Origin: Mycobacterium sp. EPa45
GTDB taxonomy: Bacteria; Actinomycetota; Actinomycetes; Mycobacteriales; Mycobacteriaceae
DNA: 64,000 bases
Direction of reading: 5' to 3'
Assembly (NCBI RefSeq): GCF_001021385.1
Contig: NZ_CP011773.1
Location: 3,782,001 to 3,846,000 of the forward strand
Part shown: piece by piece, positions 36,401-45,658 of the stretch
Layout: each line of letters opens with the position of its first letter
How positions within the stretch are numbered: the first letter of the stretch is position 1
Made by a program: the position numbers and the translations under genes
Notes under the pieces: model-generated
What the model saw: the letters and a program-made list of their open reading frames with translations, nothing else
Told to the model about the DNA's origin: nothing
The model's database searches: none

Positions 36401-38026
36401 GCGGGCCATCGAGGTGACGATCTCCTCGCGGATGGCGTCCAGCGGTGGGTTGGTCACCTGAGCGAACAGTTCGACGAAGTAGTCGTAGATCAGCTTGGGC
36501 CGCTGCGAGAGAACCGCCACCGGGGTGTCGGTGCCCATGGAGCCGAGCGGCTCCTGGCCGGCGGCCGCCATCGGGGTGAGCATGATCCGCAGATCTTCTT
36601 CGGTGTAGCCGAAGGCGATCTGGCGGCGCACCACCGATTCGTGGTTGGGTGCAACCCGCGTCCGGGCGGGCAGGGTCGCCAGGTCGAGCAGGCCGGCATG
36701 CAGCCATTCGGCGTACGGCTGGTCGACAGCCAGCTGAGCCTTGATCTCGTCGTCGCTCACGATGCGCCCGGCGGCGGTATCGATCAAGAACATCTTGCCC
36801 GGCTCCAAGCGGCCCTTGGCCACCACTTCGCCCGGTGGGATGTCCAGCACGCCGCTCTCGCTGGCGAGGATCACCCGGTCATCGATCGTTCGCCACCACC
36901 GCCCTGGACGTAACCCATTGCGGTCCAACACCGCTCCCACCACGGTGCCGTCGGTGAACGTCACGCAGGCCGGGCCGTCCCACGGCTCCATCAGCGATGC
37001 GTGGTACTGGCAGAACGCCCGGCGGGCCGGGTCCATGTTCGTGTTGTTCTCCCACGCCTCGGGGATCATCATCATCACCGCGTGCGGAAGGCTTCGGCTG
37101 CCGAGGTGCAGCAGTTCGAGCACCTGGTCGAAGGATGCCGAGTCCGAGGCGTCGGGTGTGCAGATCGGCGAAAGCCGGCTCAGGTCACCGGGAATCGTGT
37201 CGCTGGCGAGCATGGCTTCGCGGGCGTGCATGCGGTTACGGTTGCCGCGCACGGTGTTGATCTCACCGTTGTGGGCCACGAAGCGGAACGGGTGCGCCAG
37301 CGGCCAGGACGGAAACGTGTTGGTGGAGAAGCGACTGTGCACGATCGCGATCGCGCTGCGGCAGCGTTCGTCGCGCAGATCGGGAAAATACAGGGGCAGC
37401 TGCATCGTGGTGAGCATGCCCTTGTATGCGATGGTGCGACTGGACAGCGACGGGAAGTAGACACTGCCCTGCTCAGCCCGCTTGCGCAGCGGGTAAACCA
37501 GGCGGTCGAGGTCGATTCCGCCCGGGCGGGCGCCGTTTCGCTCCGGCGCGGCGACGAACAGCATCGACATGTGCGGCATACAGCCCAGTGCGGTCGCGCC
37601 GACTTCGGCGCCCGCGGGATCGACGGGTACGCTGCGCCAGCCGAGGACTTCCAGGCCTTCCTCCGAGGCGATGGCCTCGATCCGCTCGACAGCGACCCGC
37701 CGATCGCCCGGATCCTGCGGCAGGAAGCAGATACCGGCGGCAAAGGTGTTGCAGCCGTCGATCGTTGGTGCGGGCAGGTCGAACTCCACGACGTCGGTGA
37801 GCAACTCGACCGGCAACTGCAACAGGATCCCGGCGCCGTCCCCGCTGTTCGGCTCGGCTCCGGCGGCGCCGCGGTGTTCGAGGTGCTCCAGAGCGGTCAG
37901 TCCGTCGGCGACGATCCGGTGCGACCGTCGGCCCTTGATGTCGGCCACCATCGCCACACCGCACGAGTCGGACTCGTGTTGTGGGTCGTAGAGACCCTGC
38001 GCTTCGGGAAGTGCTGAGAACAGCAT
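33482..38026 (-). CDS. gltB: Glutamate synthase large subunit
   Basis: 1514 residues, full length. Starts [15 protein letters not shown]; the catalytic N-terminal Cys follows at about residue 22 ([10 protein letters not shown]), so a 21-residue propeptide must be removed. Order: class II glutaminase domain (about 22-430), central domain, FMN-binding synthase domain (about 870-1240) with the 3Fe-4S Cys motif [15 protein letters not shown], and C-terminal GXGXG beta-helix (about 1290-1510). It converts glutamine + 2-oxoglutarate to two glutamates. Mycobacteria use GltBD with glutamine synthetase for ammonium assimilation. Confidence 0.97.
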   Translation of the reverse strand: MLFSALPEAQGLYDPQHESDSCGVAMVADIKGRRSHRIVADGLTALEHLEHRGAAGAEPNSGDGAGILLQLPVELLTDVVEFDLPAPTIDGCNTFAAGICFLPQDPGDRRVAVERIEAIASEEGLEVLGWRSVPVDPAGAEVGATALGCMPHMSMLFVAAPERNGARPGGIDLDRLVYPLRKRAEQGSVYFPSLSSRTIAYKGMLTTMQLPLYFPDLRDERCRSAIAIVHSRFSTNTFPSWPLAHPFRFVAHNGEINTVRGNRNRMHAREAMLASDTIPGDLSRLSPICTPDASDSASFDQVLELLHLGSRSLPHAVMMMIPEAWENNTNMDPARRAFCQYHASLMEPWDGPACVTFTDGTVVGAVLDRNGLRPGRWWRTIDDRVILASESGVLDIPPGEVVAKGRLEPGKMFLIDTAAGRIVSDDEIKAQLAVDQPYAEWLHAGLLDLATLPARTRVAPNHESVVRRQIAFGYTEEDLRIMLTPMAAAGQEPLGSMGTDTPVAVLSQRPKLIYDYFVELFAQVTNPPLDAIREEIVTSMARVMGPEQNLLEPTAASCRQILLHSPVLDNDELNRIVHINDDGEQPGLKAAVLRALYDVERGGEGLAEAIEELRHKACEAIARGARTLVLSDRDSDHTRAPIPSLLAVAAVHHHLVRTKQRTMVALVVESGDAREVHHIALLIGYGAAAVNPYLAFESIEDLIREGELTGIDAGTAVRNYLKALSKGVMKVMSKMGISTVGSYTAAQAFEAIGLSKDVVDEYLTGTVSQLGGVGLDVLADEVKQRHRRAYPENPTERVHRRLEVGGEYQFRREGELHLFTPETVFLLQHSTRTGRNDIFAKYSEEVNRLSREGGTLRGLFDFKKGLRPPVPLHEVESVDAICARFNTGAMSYGSISQEAHETMAIAMNNLGGRSNSGEGGEDTDRLYDPRRRSAVKQVASGRFGVTSDYLVNATDIQIKMAQGAKPGEGGQLPGFKVYPNIAKTRHSTPGVGLISPPPHHDIYSIEDLAQLIHDLKNANSQARIHVKLVSSVGVGTVAAGVSKAHADVVLISGYDGGTGAAPLTSLKHAGAPWEIGLADTQQTLMLNGLRDRITVQCDGGLRTARDVMVAALLGAEEFGFSTAPLVVAGCIMMRVCHLDTCPVGVATQNPELRARFNGKPEFVENFFRFIAEDVRAMLAELGFRSIDEAVGHAEVLDTADGVAHWKAKGLDLSPIFAVPETAYDHRRRMRDQEHGLEHALDQTLIALAEGALEDAHPVRLELPVRNVNRTVGTLLGSEVTRRYGAQGLPDDTIHITLTGSAGQSIGAFLPPGITLDLIGDANDYVAKGLSGGRVIVRPPDDVLFLPEDNVIAGNTLLYGATAGEVYLNGRVGERFAARNSGALAVTEGVGDHACEYMTGGRVVVLGRTGRNLAAGMSGGIAYVLGLDPAMVNTAMVELQNPDPDDLAWLHDAVVRHARHTGSTLARSVLSDWPRRSAQFTKIMPTDYRKVLEATRMAKAEGRDVDTAIMEATRG

Positions 38027-38157
38027 TCCACGCTCCTCCGCGGTCGGTCATGCGGCGGGAAGGTGGTGTGCGCGTTGCGCGGAATGAATGGCCTTGCCGC
38101 AGTCTGACGTGTGATGTCTCAGGACTGCACCGGCCCGATGGTTCGAGCGCCAGTGTA
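38027..38157 (-). promoter_or_regulatory. gltB promoter and long 5' leader
   Basis: On the minus strand TACACT (38157-38152) is a candidate -10 box, giving a leader of about 120 bases. In the leader GCAGTC and GACTGC (38099-38104 with 38123-38128) can form a 6-bp stem. I see no known riboswitch here. A GGAGGAG site lies just before the ATG. Confidence 0.35.
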
Positions 38158-38177
38158 TCAGCGCGGTTAAGGTGCTA

Positions 38178-38585
38178 CTACGCAATAAAAGTGGGCACCA
38201 GCGGAAACCCGGGGAGGTTGCGGATCACCGTCCAGGTGAGCGCCGCGGCCGCGATCACAAGGATCACCGGCAGCGGAAACGCCCGCTTCCCCCGCCGGAT
38301 CCGCCAGATGGTCCAGATGGCCAGCAGGGGCAGGCCGATCAGCAGGAACACGTTGTCGACGACGGCGGCTCCGAGGTCACCGTGTAGCAGGTCGTGGGTC
38401 ATCCGCAGACCGCCGCAGGCAGGGCAGTTCCAGCCGGTGAGCAGCCGGAACGGACACGGCGGGAACAGTGAGCCGGGCCGGTGCGGGTCGGCGATGCCGA
38501 CGTAGGTGAGCGCACCGACCGCCAACGCGCCGGTACCTATCCCGGTGTAGAGCCGGGTTGTGCGACGGTGCTGGATGCTATCCAT
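38178..38585 (-). CDS. DUF2752 membrane protein (Rv1616 type)
   Basis: 135 residues, about three membrane helices. The DUF2752 signature is clear: a cysteine-rich segment FPPCPFRLLTGWNCPACGGLRMTHDLLHGD (read in parts; CPxC and CPACG) around residues 42-72. Its function is unknown, but the conserved cysteines suggest metal or thiol chemistry. The start overlaps the TM2 gene's end by 8 bp, so the two are co-transcribed. Confidence 0.85.
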   Translation of the reverse strand: MDSIQHRRTTRLYTGIGTGALAVGALTYVGIADPHRPGSLFPPCPFRLLTGWNCPACGGLRMTHDLLHGDLGAAVVDNVFLLIGLPLLAIWTIWRIRRGKRAFPLPVILVIAAAALTWTVIRNLPGFPLVPTFIA

Positions 38586-38961
38586 CGCGCAGGGGGCGTC
38601 CCTGCGGGTCGCGCACCTTGTCGGTGAGAATCAGGATTCCGTCCACGATGCCCCAGATGACCGCGCCGATCCCGCAGGTGACGAGCCCGACGAGCAGTTG
38701 GGCGATGCCCAGTCCGGTGTAGCCCAGGTAGATCCGGCCGATGCCGACCAGACCGAACAGCCCCAGCAATTGCAGTAGTCCGGCAACCACCTTGGACTTG
38801 TCCGACAGCGGTTCGCCGGTGACCGGGTGACGGCCGAACGGCGCCGAGGGGTCGACGTAGCCACCCGGGCCCGGATACTGCGGCGGCATCGGGTAACTCG
38901 GCGGGGGCTGGTAGTTGGGCGGCGGGGCGCCCTCGGTGCCTCCGAACTGCGGCTCAGTCAT
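38578..38961 (-). CDS. TM2-domain protein (Rv1615 type)
   Basis: 127 residues from ATG 38961. A Pro/Tyr-rich disordered N-terminal half (PPPNYQPPPSYPMPPQYPG) is followed by two membrane helices with the TM2 motif GIGRIYLGYTGLGIAQLL between them. TM2 proteins are common in actinobacteria and lack a known biochemical role. An in-frame ATG four codons upstream (38973) is possible. First gene of the pair with DUF2752. Confidence 0.85.
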   Translation of the reverse strand: MTEPQFGGTEGAPPPNYQPPPSYPMPPQYPGPGGYVDPSAPFGRHPVTGEPLSDKSKVVAGLLQLLGLFGLVGIGRIYLGYTGLGIAQLLVGLVTCGIGAVIWGIVDGILILTDKVRDPQGRPLRDG

Positions 38962-39043
38962 GCCCAACAGCATGCCAGAGCGGGGGCCAACCCAGAAGGG
39001 CCCGAATTTTTCGGATCCGTCAGTTAATCGCGTGACTTGCCAA

Positions 39044-39057
39044 TATTCTCTCCGGTC
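39044..39057 (+). promoter_or_regulatory. Leaderless promoter of the exported glycine-rich protein gene
   Basis: TATTCT at 39044-39049 fits TANNNT, eight bases before ATG 39058. It decides this start over the earlier in-frame codon. Confidence 0.55.
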
Positions 39058-39880
39058 ATGAACCGATACCTCTCGATCGCACTCGGTGCGGTGACGGCCG
39101 GCGCCATGACCGTCGGACTGGGCGCCGGCACGGCCAACGCCACGTGCGCCTCGGCGTTCGGCTTCGGCAACACCTCGCAGTGCACCAGTAGCCCCACCAC
39201 GATCGCGATCGCGATCGGCGCAGGCGCCGAGGCCCACGCCGAGGGCGGTCTCGGGACTGCTGTGGCGCTGGGCGATGGCAGCTTTGCGGGTGCCTATGGC
39301 TGGTTCAACTCGGCGACCTCGGTCGGCGCAGGCAGCAGTGCGAACGCAACCAGTCTGGGGGTGGCCCTGTCGGCCGGAACCAACGCCAGCACTCACGCCG
39401 GTGCGGCCCCGACAGAGGTGTTGAACCTCGCCGTTTCGATCGGAAGCTCCAACGCCGAAGCCCTGGGCGACGGTTCCGCCGCGGTGAATCTCTTCGGCAC
39501 TGGCTCACAGGTGCTCAGTTTCGGCACCGGCAATGTCGCCTTCAACACCGGCGACCAGAGCTTTGTCCAAGCATTCGGCAGGTTCAGCAGCGCGACCAAT
39601 CTGGGAACGTACCAGGCCTTCGTCACGACAACGGCACAGGGCACAGCGAATTCGGTCTTCAGCGTTCTGGGGTCCAACAACATGATTCAGGCCGGCGACG
39701 GTCCCCTGGCGGTCGCCGGTGCGTTGTTCACGAGCAACCAGTTCCTCATCAAATCCGGCCCCGGCATCAACATCAACGGAGTCATCAAGGCAGGCGGCGC
39801 CGCAGCCACTGCGCCGGCCGCTCGGTGCCAAACACACTGCGGCACATGGTCGCGGCGGCAGCAAGAGAACTCACGCCTAG
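39058..39880 (+). CDS. Exported Gly/Ala/Ser-rich protein, frameshifted near its 3' end
   Basis: A signal peptide (MNRYLSIALGAVTAGAMTVGLGAGTANA in pieces; cleavage about residue 28) precedes about 230 residues rich in Gly, Ala, Ser and Asn with repeated GxGS(A/S)NA-like turns, probably a surface beta structure. The start frame has no stop until 40548 and would run antisense through the next gene. After about 39800-39823 the +1 frame reads GAKHTAAHGRGGSKRTHA and stops at TAG 39878-39880. That stop shares CTAG with the neighbour's stop. I therefore infer one inserted base or a frameshift in the 39800-39823 GC-rich run. No function known. Confidence 0.65.
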
Positions 39881-41283
39881 GTCAGCGGTGTCATCTCCTG
39901 CAGCATGGTGGGCACCAGCTCGCTGACCGTCGGGTGGATGTGCATGGTGCGCGAGATCGCGGTGTAGGGCTTTTTGGCGGTCATGATGTCCAGGATCGAG
40001 TGAATGACCTCGTCGCCGCCGACACCGAGAATGGCGGCACCGAGGATCTCCTCGGTGTCGGCGTCGACCACGATCTGCATGAAGCCCTGGGTCTCACCCT
40101 TTTCCACCGCCCGGCCGACCCTCGTCATCGGCCGCTTGCCGACCAGCGCACGCCGGCCCGACTTACGCACCTGGTCGACGGTCATGCCGGCCCGGCCCAG
40201 CGGCGGGTCGATGTAGAGGGCGTAGGTCGGCACCCGGTCACTGACCCGGCGCGGATCGTCGTCGAGCAGGTTGGCCGCCACGATCTCGAAGTCGTTGTAA
40301 GAGGTGTGGGTGAAGGCGCCCTTGCCGTTACAGTCCCCCATCGCCCAGATGTGCTCGGCAGTGGTGCGCAATTGGTCGTCGACGACGATGTAGCCGCGGC
40401 TGTCCAGCTCGACGCCGGCCCGGTCCAGGCCGAGGTCGTCGGTGTTGGGTTGACGCCCCACCGCCACCAGCAGGTGTGTGCCGACGATGGGCTGCGCCCC
40501 GTCATTCGGGATCACTTTAAAACCGTTGTCGCGCTTGCTGAATCGTAGATCCGATGCTCCGGTGACGACGGTGATGCCCTCGGCTGTGAGGATCTGCTCG
40601 ATCGCTGCGGAGACGTCGTCGTCCTCGCGCGGGGTGAGCCGCGGTCCGCGTTCGAGCACGGTGACATCGGCGCCGAACCGGCGATACATCTGGGCGAACT
40701 CCAGACCGATGTAGCTGCCACCGACGATCACCAGATGTTCAGGCACGATGTCGAGTTCGAGGATGCCGACATTGGTCAGATAGTCGATGTCGGACAGCCC
40801 CGGCAGGTCGGGCGCCACCGCCCGGCCACCGACGTTGAGGAAGATCCGGTCCGCCGTCAGGACGTCGTCGCCGACGCGGATGGAGTGGGGATCTTCGAAC
40901 CGGGCGTGCCCGCGGATCAGGGTGCACCCCGGCATGCCCTCGATCCACGACTCGACGCCGCTGCGGTCGCCCTGCACGATTCCGTCCTTGCGCGCCTTGA
41001 CCTTCGCCATGTCGACCGAGATGTCACCGGTGAGTACCCCGTAGTCGGCGCCGCGGCGTGCGGCATGGGCGGTGTGCGCGCTGGCCACCAGGGTCTTGGT
41101 CGGAATGCACCCGGAGTTGACGCACGTTCCGCCGACGAGTTTGCGTTCGATGACCGCGACGGTCTGGCCCGCGTCGGTCAGCCGCCCTGCCAACGGCGGA
41201 CCGGCCTGCCCCGCACCGACGATGATGGCATCGAAGTGTGTCACTTCCCGGGTCGCTTCGCTCCTGTCCACCGGACGTGTCAC
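39877..41283 (-). CDS. FAD-dependent pyridine nucleotide-disulfide oxidoreductase (mercuric-reductase-like)
   Basis: 468 residues. FAD motif GAGQAGPPLAGRL, redox-active disulfide in GGTCVNSGCIPTK (about residues 50-62), NAD(P) motif VGGSYIGLEFAQM (about 190), and C-terminal dimerisation domain. It resembles mercuric reductase and dihydrolipoamide dehydrogenase but has no N-terminal HMA domain and no C-terminal vicinal cysteines, so mercury reduction is not supported. The GTG at 41283 overlaps the DUF4126 stop by 4 bp; a second in-frame GTG at 41244 directly before the FAD motif is possible. Confidence 0.88.
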   Translation of the reverse strand: MTRPVDRSEATREVTHFDAIIVGAGQAGPPLAGRLTDAGQTVAVIERKLVGGTCVNSGCIPTKTLVASAHTAHAARRGADYGVLTGDISVDMAKVKARKDGIVQGDRSGVESWIEGMPGCTLIRGHARFEDPHSIRVGDDVLTADRIFLNVGGRAVAPDLPGLSDIDYLTNVGILELDIVPEHLVIVGGSYIGLEFAQMYRRFGADVTVLERGPRLTPREDDDVSAAIEQILTAEGITVVTGASDLRFSKRDNGFKVIPNDGAQPIVGTHLLVAVGRQPNTDDLGLDRAGVELDSRGYIVVDDQLRTTAEHIWAMGDCNGKGAFTHTSYNDFEIVAANLLDDDPRRVSDRVPTYALYIDPPLGRAGMTVDQVRKSGRRALVGKRPMTRVGRAVEKGETQGFMQIVVDADTEEILGAAILGVGGDEVIHSILDIMTAKKPYTAISRTMHIHPTVSELVPTMLQEMTPLT

Positions 41284-41780
41284 GCCAGGCTGACCCCGGC
41301 GAGATACACGACGAGGAACCCGCCGATGATCGCGACCGCATCCTCGAGAAGAGCCGCGGGGCGGTCCTTGCCGAACTTCGCACCGAGCGCGCCCCGGACC
41401 TGCGCACCACCCATGGTTCCGAGAACCGCGCCGATCATGCCCCCACCGATGGCGCTGAAGATGTGACCGAACGGGGTGCCGATCACCGCACCGGCAAGCG
41501 CGCCAATCACAATGCGCGCACCGAACTGCGCGGGCACCTTACGGCTCGGAGTCTTCGGCAACTGGTCGGTGACGAGTTCGACGAGCGCGAGAAGGCTCAA
41601 CACGACCACAGCGATGATGTTGCCGAGCCAGGACGACCAGTGCCCGTGCGGGGCGTCCGCGAGGTTGATCCAGCCGAGCATCGCTCCCCAGGCCAGGACC
41701 GCCAGCGGCGTCATCGCGCGCAGGCCTGCCACGATGCCGATGAGTAGTGCGAACAGCAGAGCGAGAAGCACGTAGTTCAT
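41280..41780 (-). CDS. DUF4126 membrane protein (Rv2120c type)
   Basis: 166 residues with about four membrane helices and glycine-rich loops (GALAGAVIGTPFGHIFSAIGGGMIGAVLG in parts). It matches the DUF4126 pattern of small actinobacterial membrane proteins of unknown role. It lies 66 bp after hisG on the same strand, as Rv2120c follows Rv2121c, and its end is coupled to the oxidoreductase. Confidence 0.83.
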   Translation of the reverse strand: MNYVLLALLFALLIGIVAGLRAMTPLAVLAWGAMLGWINLADAPHGHWSSWLGNIIAVVVLSLLALVELVTDQLPKTPSRKVPAQFGARIVIGALAGAVIGTPFGHIFSAIGGGMIGAVLGTMGGAQVRGALGAKFGKDRPAALLEDAVAIIGGFLVVYLAGVSLA

Positions 41781-41846
41781 GGCAGCCCTTCGACCGGAGG
41801 TGTCGTAGAGGACGCTAACACCGCTGACTGGCCACCGCGGAACGAA

Positions 41847-42701
41847 TCAGAAGCGGCAGAACCTGATGTCGGAGGCCAGAATCGCCTTGGCCCCGATGGC
41901 CGCGAGCTCGTCCATGATCGCGTTGACGTCGCGACGCGGCACCAGGGCGCGTACCGCCACCCAGTCCGGGTCGGCAAGCGGCGCGATCGTGGGTGACTCA
42001 AGCCCCGGGGTGATCTCGGTGGCACGCTCGAGGACCGTACGCGGACAGTCGTAATCGAGCATCAGGTACTGCTGGCCGAACACCACACCTTGTACGCGAG
42101 CCGCCAGCTGCTCGCGCGCGGCCCGATTCTCGTCGTCACCGTTACCGGCCCGCTCGATCAGTACCGCTTCCGAATCACAGAGCGACTCACCGAAAGCCAC
42201 CAGGTCGTGCAGCCGCAGCGTCCGGCCGGACCCCACGACATCGGCGATCGCATCAGCCACGCCCAGCTGGATCGAGATCTCGACGGCACCGTCCAACCGG
42301 ATGACTGTCGCTTGAATTCCCTTGCCTGCCAAATCTTTTCGGACAAGATTCGGGTAAGCGGTGGCGATGCGCTTGCCCGCCAGGTCCGCGACCGTCCATT
42401 GCCGCCCGGCCGGCGCCGCGTAGCGGAAGCTGGACGAACCGAAGCCCAGGGCCAGCCGCTCGGTCACCGGCGCGTCGGATTCGGCGGCAAGATCGCGGCC
42501 GGTGATCCCGAAGTCGAGCTGCCCGGATCCCACGTAGATCGCGATGTCCTTGGGCCGCAGGAAAAAGAACTCGACACCGTTGACCGGATCGATGACGGTG
42601 AGGTCCTTCGGATCGGTGCGCCGGCGGTAGCCGGCCTCCGACAGGATCTCGGCGGCCGATTCGGACAGTGCTCCCTTGTTGGGGACGGCAACGCGCAACA
42701 T
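41847..42701 (-). CDS. hisG: ATP phosphoribosyltransferase (long form)
   Basis: 284 residues from ATG 42701 ([14 protein letters not shown]), the first step of histidine synthesis, joining ATP and PRPP. It is the long, hexameric HisG with the PRPP motif around [24 protein letters not shown] and a C-terminal ACT-like domain (about 215-284) that binds histidine for feedback inhibition. Nearly identical in layout to M. tuberculosis HisG, ending DIRFCRF. Nine bases after hisE. Confidence 0.97.
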   Translation of the reverse strand: MLRVAVPNKGALSESAAEILSEAGYRRRTDPKDLTVIDPVNGVEFFFLRPKDIAIYVGSGQLDFGITGRDLAAESDAPVTERLALGFGSSSFRYAAPAGRQWTVADLAGKRIATAYPNLVRKDLAGKGIQATVIRLDGAVEISIQLGVADAIADVVGSGRTLRLHDLVAFGESLCDSEAVLIERAGNGDDENRAAREQLAARVQGVVFGQQYLMLDYDCPRTVLERATEITPGLESPTIAPLADPDWVAVRALVPRRDVNAIMDELAAIGAKAILASDIRFCRF

Positions 42702-42710
42702 GGCAGCCAC

Positions 42711-42992
42711 CTAGAGCTTGGAGTAGATGTCATCGAGGGTCAGTCCGCGGGCGACCATCAGCACCTGTGCCCAGTACAGCAGCTGGCTGATCTCCTCGGC
42801 CAGCGCCTCGTCGGACTCGTGCTCGGCGGCCAACCACACTTCGCCGGCCTCCTCGAGGATCTTCTTGCCGAGGGCGTGCACACCGCCGTCGAGCGCAGCG
42901 ACGGTGGCGCTGCCCGCGGGCCGGGTGCGGGCTCGCTCCCCCAGTTCGGCGAACAGTTCCTCGAAGGTCTTCACGGCCTGCGATTGTTCCAT
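42711..42992 (-). CDS. hisE: Phosphoribosyl-ATP pyrophosphohydrolase
   Basis: 93 residues, the second step of histidine synthesis. All-alpha MazG-like fold with the metal-binding glutamates in [25 protein letters not shown]. Upstream of hisG in a two-gene operon; hisI is not adjacent, as is normal in mycobacteria. Confidence 0.96.
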   Translation of the reverse strand: MEQSQAVKTFEELFAELGERARTRPAGSATVAALDGGVHALGKKILEEAGEVWLAAEHESDEALAEEISQLLYWAQVLMVARGLTLDDIYSKL

Positions 42993-43032
42993 GCGGGCCG
43001 ATGCGCCGTCACGGCGGTTTCCGGTCGGCGAC

Positions 43033-43046
43033 TACGCTGGCATCCC
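43033..43046 (+). promoter_or_regulatory. Leaderless promoter of the lipoprotein gene
   Basis: TACGCT at 43033-43038 fits TANNNT and lies eight bases before GTG 43047. Confidence 0.5.
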
Positions 43047-43634
43047 GTGCGAGGATCCCGGCCACTGTTCGTCCTGGGTGCCGCCGTGCTGGCCCTGGCC
43101 GGCTGTTCCAACCCGATCGTCACCACCAAAGAGACCGGCGAGCAAACGGCGCCACCAGAAGCTGCCACGACCTCGGCTCGCCCCAGCAATGACAAACTGG
43201 TCAACGCGTTCGATTTCTACACCAGGACCGACGACACTCACTCGGGCTATTACTTCGCCAGCCCGAGCGGCAGCTGGCGCTGCGTGATCGTCCCCCGCAC
43301 CTGGGTTGGCTGCCAGTCGAGCTCGGGGACCGGACGCATCGGCGTCGCGGGTGCGCCGGAGACGGTGACCGACGACAGCGGGCAAAGCGTCGCGCCCAAC
43401 TCGATCGCGGTCAGCACGCAAGGCGATCCGCAGTTCACCTCGGTGCCTAGCGAGCAGTTCAAACCGTCGTCGGGGACGCCGAAGACGTTGCCGTTCAACA
43501 AGATTCTTGCCGCCGCGGGATTCCGCTGCAATATTGCACAGCAGACCGGCATCTCGTGCGTGAGCGAACAGACCGGCAAGGGCTTCACGTTCTCCAACAC
43601 CGGAGCGAGCTGGCAGTACACCGACGTCCCTTAG
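43047..43634 (+). CDS. Putative lipoprotein of unknown function
   Basis: 195 residues from GTG 43047. The signal peptide ends in lipobox LALAGC (Cys about residue 18), then a Thr/Glu/Ala linker. The mature part (about 60-195) has four cysteines that could form two disulfides (SWRCVIVPRTWVGC and FRCNIAQQTGISC) and is probably a small beta-rich domain. It is divergent from hisE and convergent with the DUF3298 gene; the stop codons overlap (TTAG). Confidence 0.78.
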   Translation: MRGSRPLFVLGAAVLALAGCSNPIVTTKETGEQTAPPEAATTSARPSNDKLVNAFDFYTRTDDTHSGYYFASPSGSWRCVIVPRTWVGCQSSSGTGRIGVAGAPETVTDDSGQSVAPNSIAVSTQGDPQFTSVPSEQFKPSSGTPKTLPFNKILAAAGFRCNIAQQTGISCVSEQTGKGFTFSNTGASWQYTDVP

Positions 43635-44284
43635 GCCAGCAGTGCCGCGAGCGCGGTGCGGGGTATCGAGATCGAACGCCGTCCCGCGTGCAGGAAGTCT
43701 TGATCGATGAACACCACGACTGCCTCGTCGGTCAGCGCGAAGTTGCGGTAGCCGTGCACGCCGAAGTCATCCGGAGCCGGCAGGTCAGGCGCCGCGGCCT
43801 GCACGTCGGCCGGCGTCGTACCCGGCTTGAACAGCGTTGCGAACGTGATCGGAGCGCCGCGGCCCAGGTCGTAGTTGAACGCGGTGTACGACGTGGACGG
43901 CCTGCCCTCGTTTGCGGCGCCTGAATCGTTCTGGGCGGCGAAGACGACGCTCTGCGTGCCTGCCACGGGCGCGCCGGAGTGGTACGGCTTGCCGGTGATC
44001 GACAGTGCGTAGCCGGTCCCCCGCCCGGTGGGCGGGATCTTCGCCGCGTAGTCGGCCATCCGGTCGCGTTGCCCGGTCAGGTAGTCGGTGAGCGCCTGCT
44101 GATCGGGATAACCGGCCGGGAAGCTGGCTTCGAACCGAAAACCTGCGTCGGCGCGGTCGACATGGCAGACCGCAGCGGTGTCGACGGTGCCGCCGAGAGC
44201 GTCGCACGCAGACTGCGCGGCGGCGGCAGGCACCATTCCGAATCCGGCGACCAGCACTACCGCTGCTAGCGACTTGTTCATCAC
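43631..44284 (-). CDS. Exported DUF3298/RsiV-like protein
   Basis: 217 residues. Signal peptide with cleavage after PAAAA (about residue 23). The mature part has two early cysteines and then the DUF3298-type domain (about 110-215, TSYTAFNYDLGRGAPITFATLFKPGTTPADV in parts, then NFALTDEAVVVFIDQDFLHAG). This domain occurs in MPT64-like secreted mycobacterial antigens and in the anti-sigma factor RsiV. Seven bases after the beta-propeller lipoprotein gene, so both belong to one operon headed by the repeated 26-bp element. Confidence 0.85.
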   Translation of the reverse strand: MMNKSLAAVVLVAGFGMVPAAAAQSACDALGGTVDTAAVCHVDRADAGFRFEASFPAGYPDQQALTDYLTGQRDRMADYAAKIPPTGRGTGYALSITGKPYHSGAPVAGTQSVVFAAQNDSGAANEGRPSTSYTAFNYDLGRGAPITFATLFKPGTTPADVQAAAPDLPAPDDFGVHGYRNFALTDEAVVVFIDQDFLHAGRRSISIPRTALAALLA

Positions 44285-44291
44285 GGTCTCC

Positions 44292-45563
44292 TCACTCCGG
44301 GTAGATGATGGCGCGCTGGACGGAGCCGCCGTTGACCTTTGGCCCGAGCAGCGCCTTGGCGGTGTTGGCGGCCGGGTCGAATGCGACCAGGGACGTTCCT
44401 GGACCGCACCCGGCGTGGCCTTCGACGATCAGCTTGTCGCCCGCCGTGCCGACGATCGCCACGCTCGAGCTGTTCAAGCCCGGGATGGTCACCGGCGTGG
44501 TGTGCATATCGGACGTCAATCGGGAGACGAAGACGGTGCCGCAGGCGCCCAGCGACTGGATGTAGGTGCCTCCGGGCAACTGCCAGGCATCGGCGTCGTG
44601 CAGGTCGCGGTCGAACCCGGAATCCCTCTGACCGGTGTTGGGTGCGGTCAGTGCGGCCGGTTGGCCGCCGTCGGTGGGCACCGTCCAGAGCTGGTCGCCC
44701 TTCGACGCGATGTCGGTGCAATCGGCCAGCACCACCGAGGGGGTCCACCACCGAACCGGCCGGCATTTGGTGATCGTGTCCGGCACCGGCAGCGTCCGGC
44801 CCACTACCCCGTCCTCGCCAACCATCGCCATGCCCTTGTCGCCACCGGCCACCAGTTGGGTGCCGTCCGACGAGGACAGGAAGCTGCCGGTGAACCTGCC
44901 GGCGGCACCGAGATCGGTGGGATAGCGCACCTGCTCGGCACCGGTCAGGTCGACCCGCCGCAGCGCGGAATTCTCGGTGTAGCCGGGCGAGAGCAGAACC
45001 GATCGATCGGTCGGCCCGGCGTACTCCCCGGCGACGGCGGCGGGAACCTCAAAGGTGACGTGTACGCCCGTGGTCAGGTCGATATCGGTGATGGTGGTTC
45101 GCACCTCGGGCGCGCTGGGATCGGTGCAGTGCCAACCCTTCGCGTCATGCGTTTGCGGGCACCGGTCGACCTCCTGGAGCAGTGCGTGCCGGCCGTCGCG
45201 TGACCAGTCCGCCAGGCCGACGGGATACCCGGGGTTGTCGTTGGCGGGATCGGCCCCGACGACGGGGAGGCTGCCGACGTGGTAGCGCCGCCCATTCGGG
45301 TCGAGCAGGAACAGCGTGGACGGCGCGACGCGGGGCTCGCCGTCGGGCACCTGCTCGCCGGGCCGCCGGCCAGGGACCGGATTCCAGCTCGCGAGCATCC
45401 AGCCCGCGCCGACCCGATCCCACGGGACCTGGGCGGCGGACATTTCGACGCCCGGCTCGGCCGAGCCGGGTGCGGCCGTGCAGCCCAGCAGGCCGGTCGC
45501 GGCGGCGATCACCGCGGCGCCGGCCAGTACCCGGTGCCGGCGGGGTGTGATAGTTGCGGTCAT
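44292..45563 (-). CDS. Putative beta-propeller lipoprotein
   Basis: 423 residues from ATG 45563. Lipobox GLLGC (Cys about residue 28). The mature part has repeated blocks such as GLADWSRDGRHALLQ, FLSSSDGTQLVAGGDKG and QLWTVPTDGGQPAAL, the pattern of WD40/TolB-like propeller blades. Such proteins usually bind partners at the cell surface. The long frame extends 12 codons upstream, but the signal peptide fits ATG 45563. First gene of a two-gene operon, divergent from the FHA regulator; its upstream region has the 26-bp shared element. Confidence 0.82.
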   Translation of the reverse strand: MTATITPRRHRVLAGAAVIAAATGLLGCTAAPGSAEPGVEMSAAQVPWDRVGAGWMLASWNPVPGRRPGEQVPDGEPRVAPSTLFLLDPNGRRYHVGSLPVVGADPANDNPGYPVGLADWSRDGRHALLQEVDRCPQTHDAKGWHCTDPSAPEVRTTITDIDLTTGVHVTFEVPAAVAGEYAGPTDRSVLLSPGYTENSALRRVDLTGAEQVRYPTDLGAAGRFTGSFLSSSDGTQLVAGGDKGMAMVGEDGVVGRTLPVPDTITKCRPVRWWTPSVVLADCTDIASKGDQLWTVPTDGGQPAALTAPNTGQRDSGFDRDLHDADAWQLPGGTYIQSLGACGTVFVSRLTSDMHTTPVTIPGLNSSSVAIVGTAGDKLIVEGHAGCGPGTSLVAFDPAANTAKALLGPKVNGGSVQRAIIYPE

Positions 45564-45614
45564 GGCGGTTTCCGTTCTCCGGGCCGCTGGTGCGGCCAAC
45601 CGGGACGAGTTTCG

Positions 45615-45640
45615 GGCGGAGCGCTTGGAGGATTCTCAAA
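45615..45640. promoter_or_regulatory. Copy 1 of the shared 26-bp element (probable operator)
   Basis: GGCGGA, three bases (GCG), then CTTGGAGGATTCTCAAA. Identical at 23 of 26 positions to the element at 47747-47772. It lies between the beta-propeller lipoprotein (start 51 bases away) and the FHA regulator (start 18 bases away). On the minus strand TCCTCC and TCCGCC recur 12 bases apart, about one helical turn, as expected for direct-repeat sites of SARP/BTAD-type regulators. Confidence 0.65.
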
Positions 45641-45658
45641 TCGCGCCACAATGTGCCC

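Noticed and set aside
39880..40548. Extension of the exported glycine-rich protein through the oxidoreductase gene
   Set aside because: It is antisense to a complete flavoprotein gene, and the composition changes sharply after 39820; a frameshift is the simpler reading.
39877..41283. Mercury-resistance gene merA
   Set aside because: The catalytic CVNSGC motif is shared by the whole family; the HMA domain and C-terminal vicinal cysteines of MerA are absent, and no mer genes are nearby.
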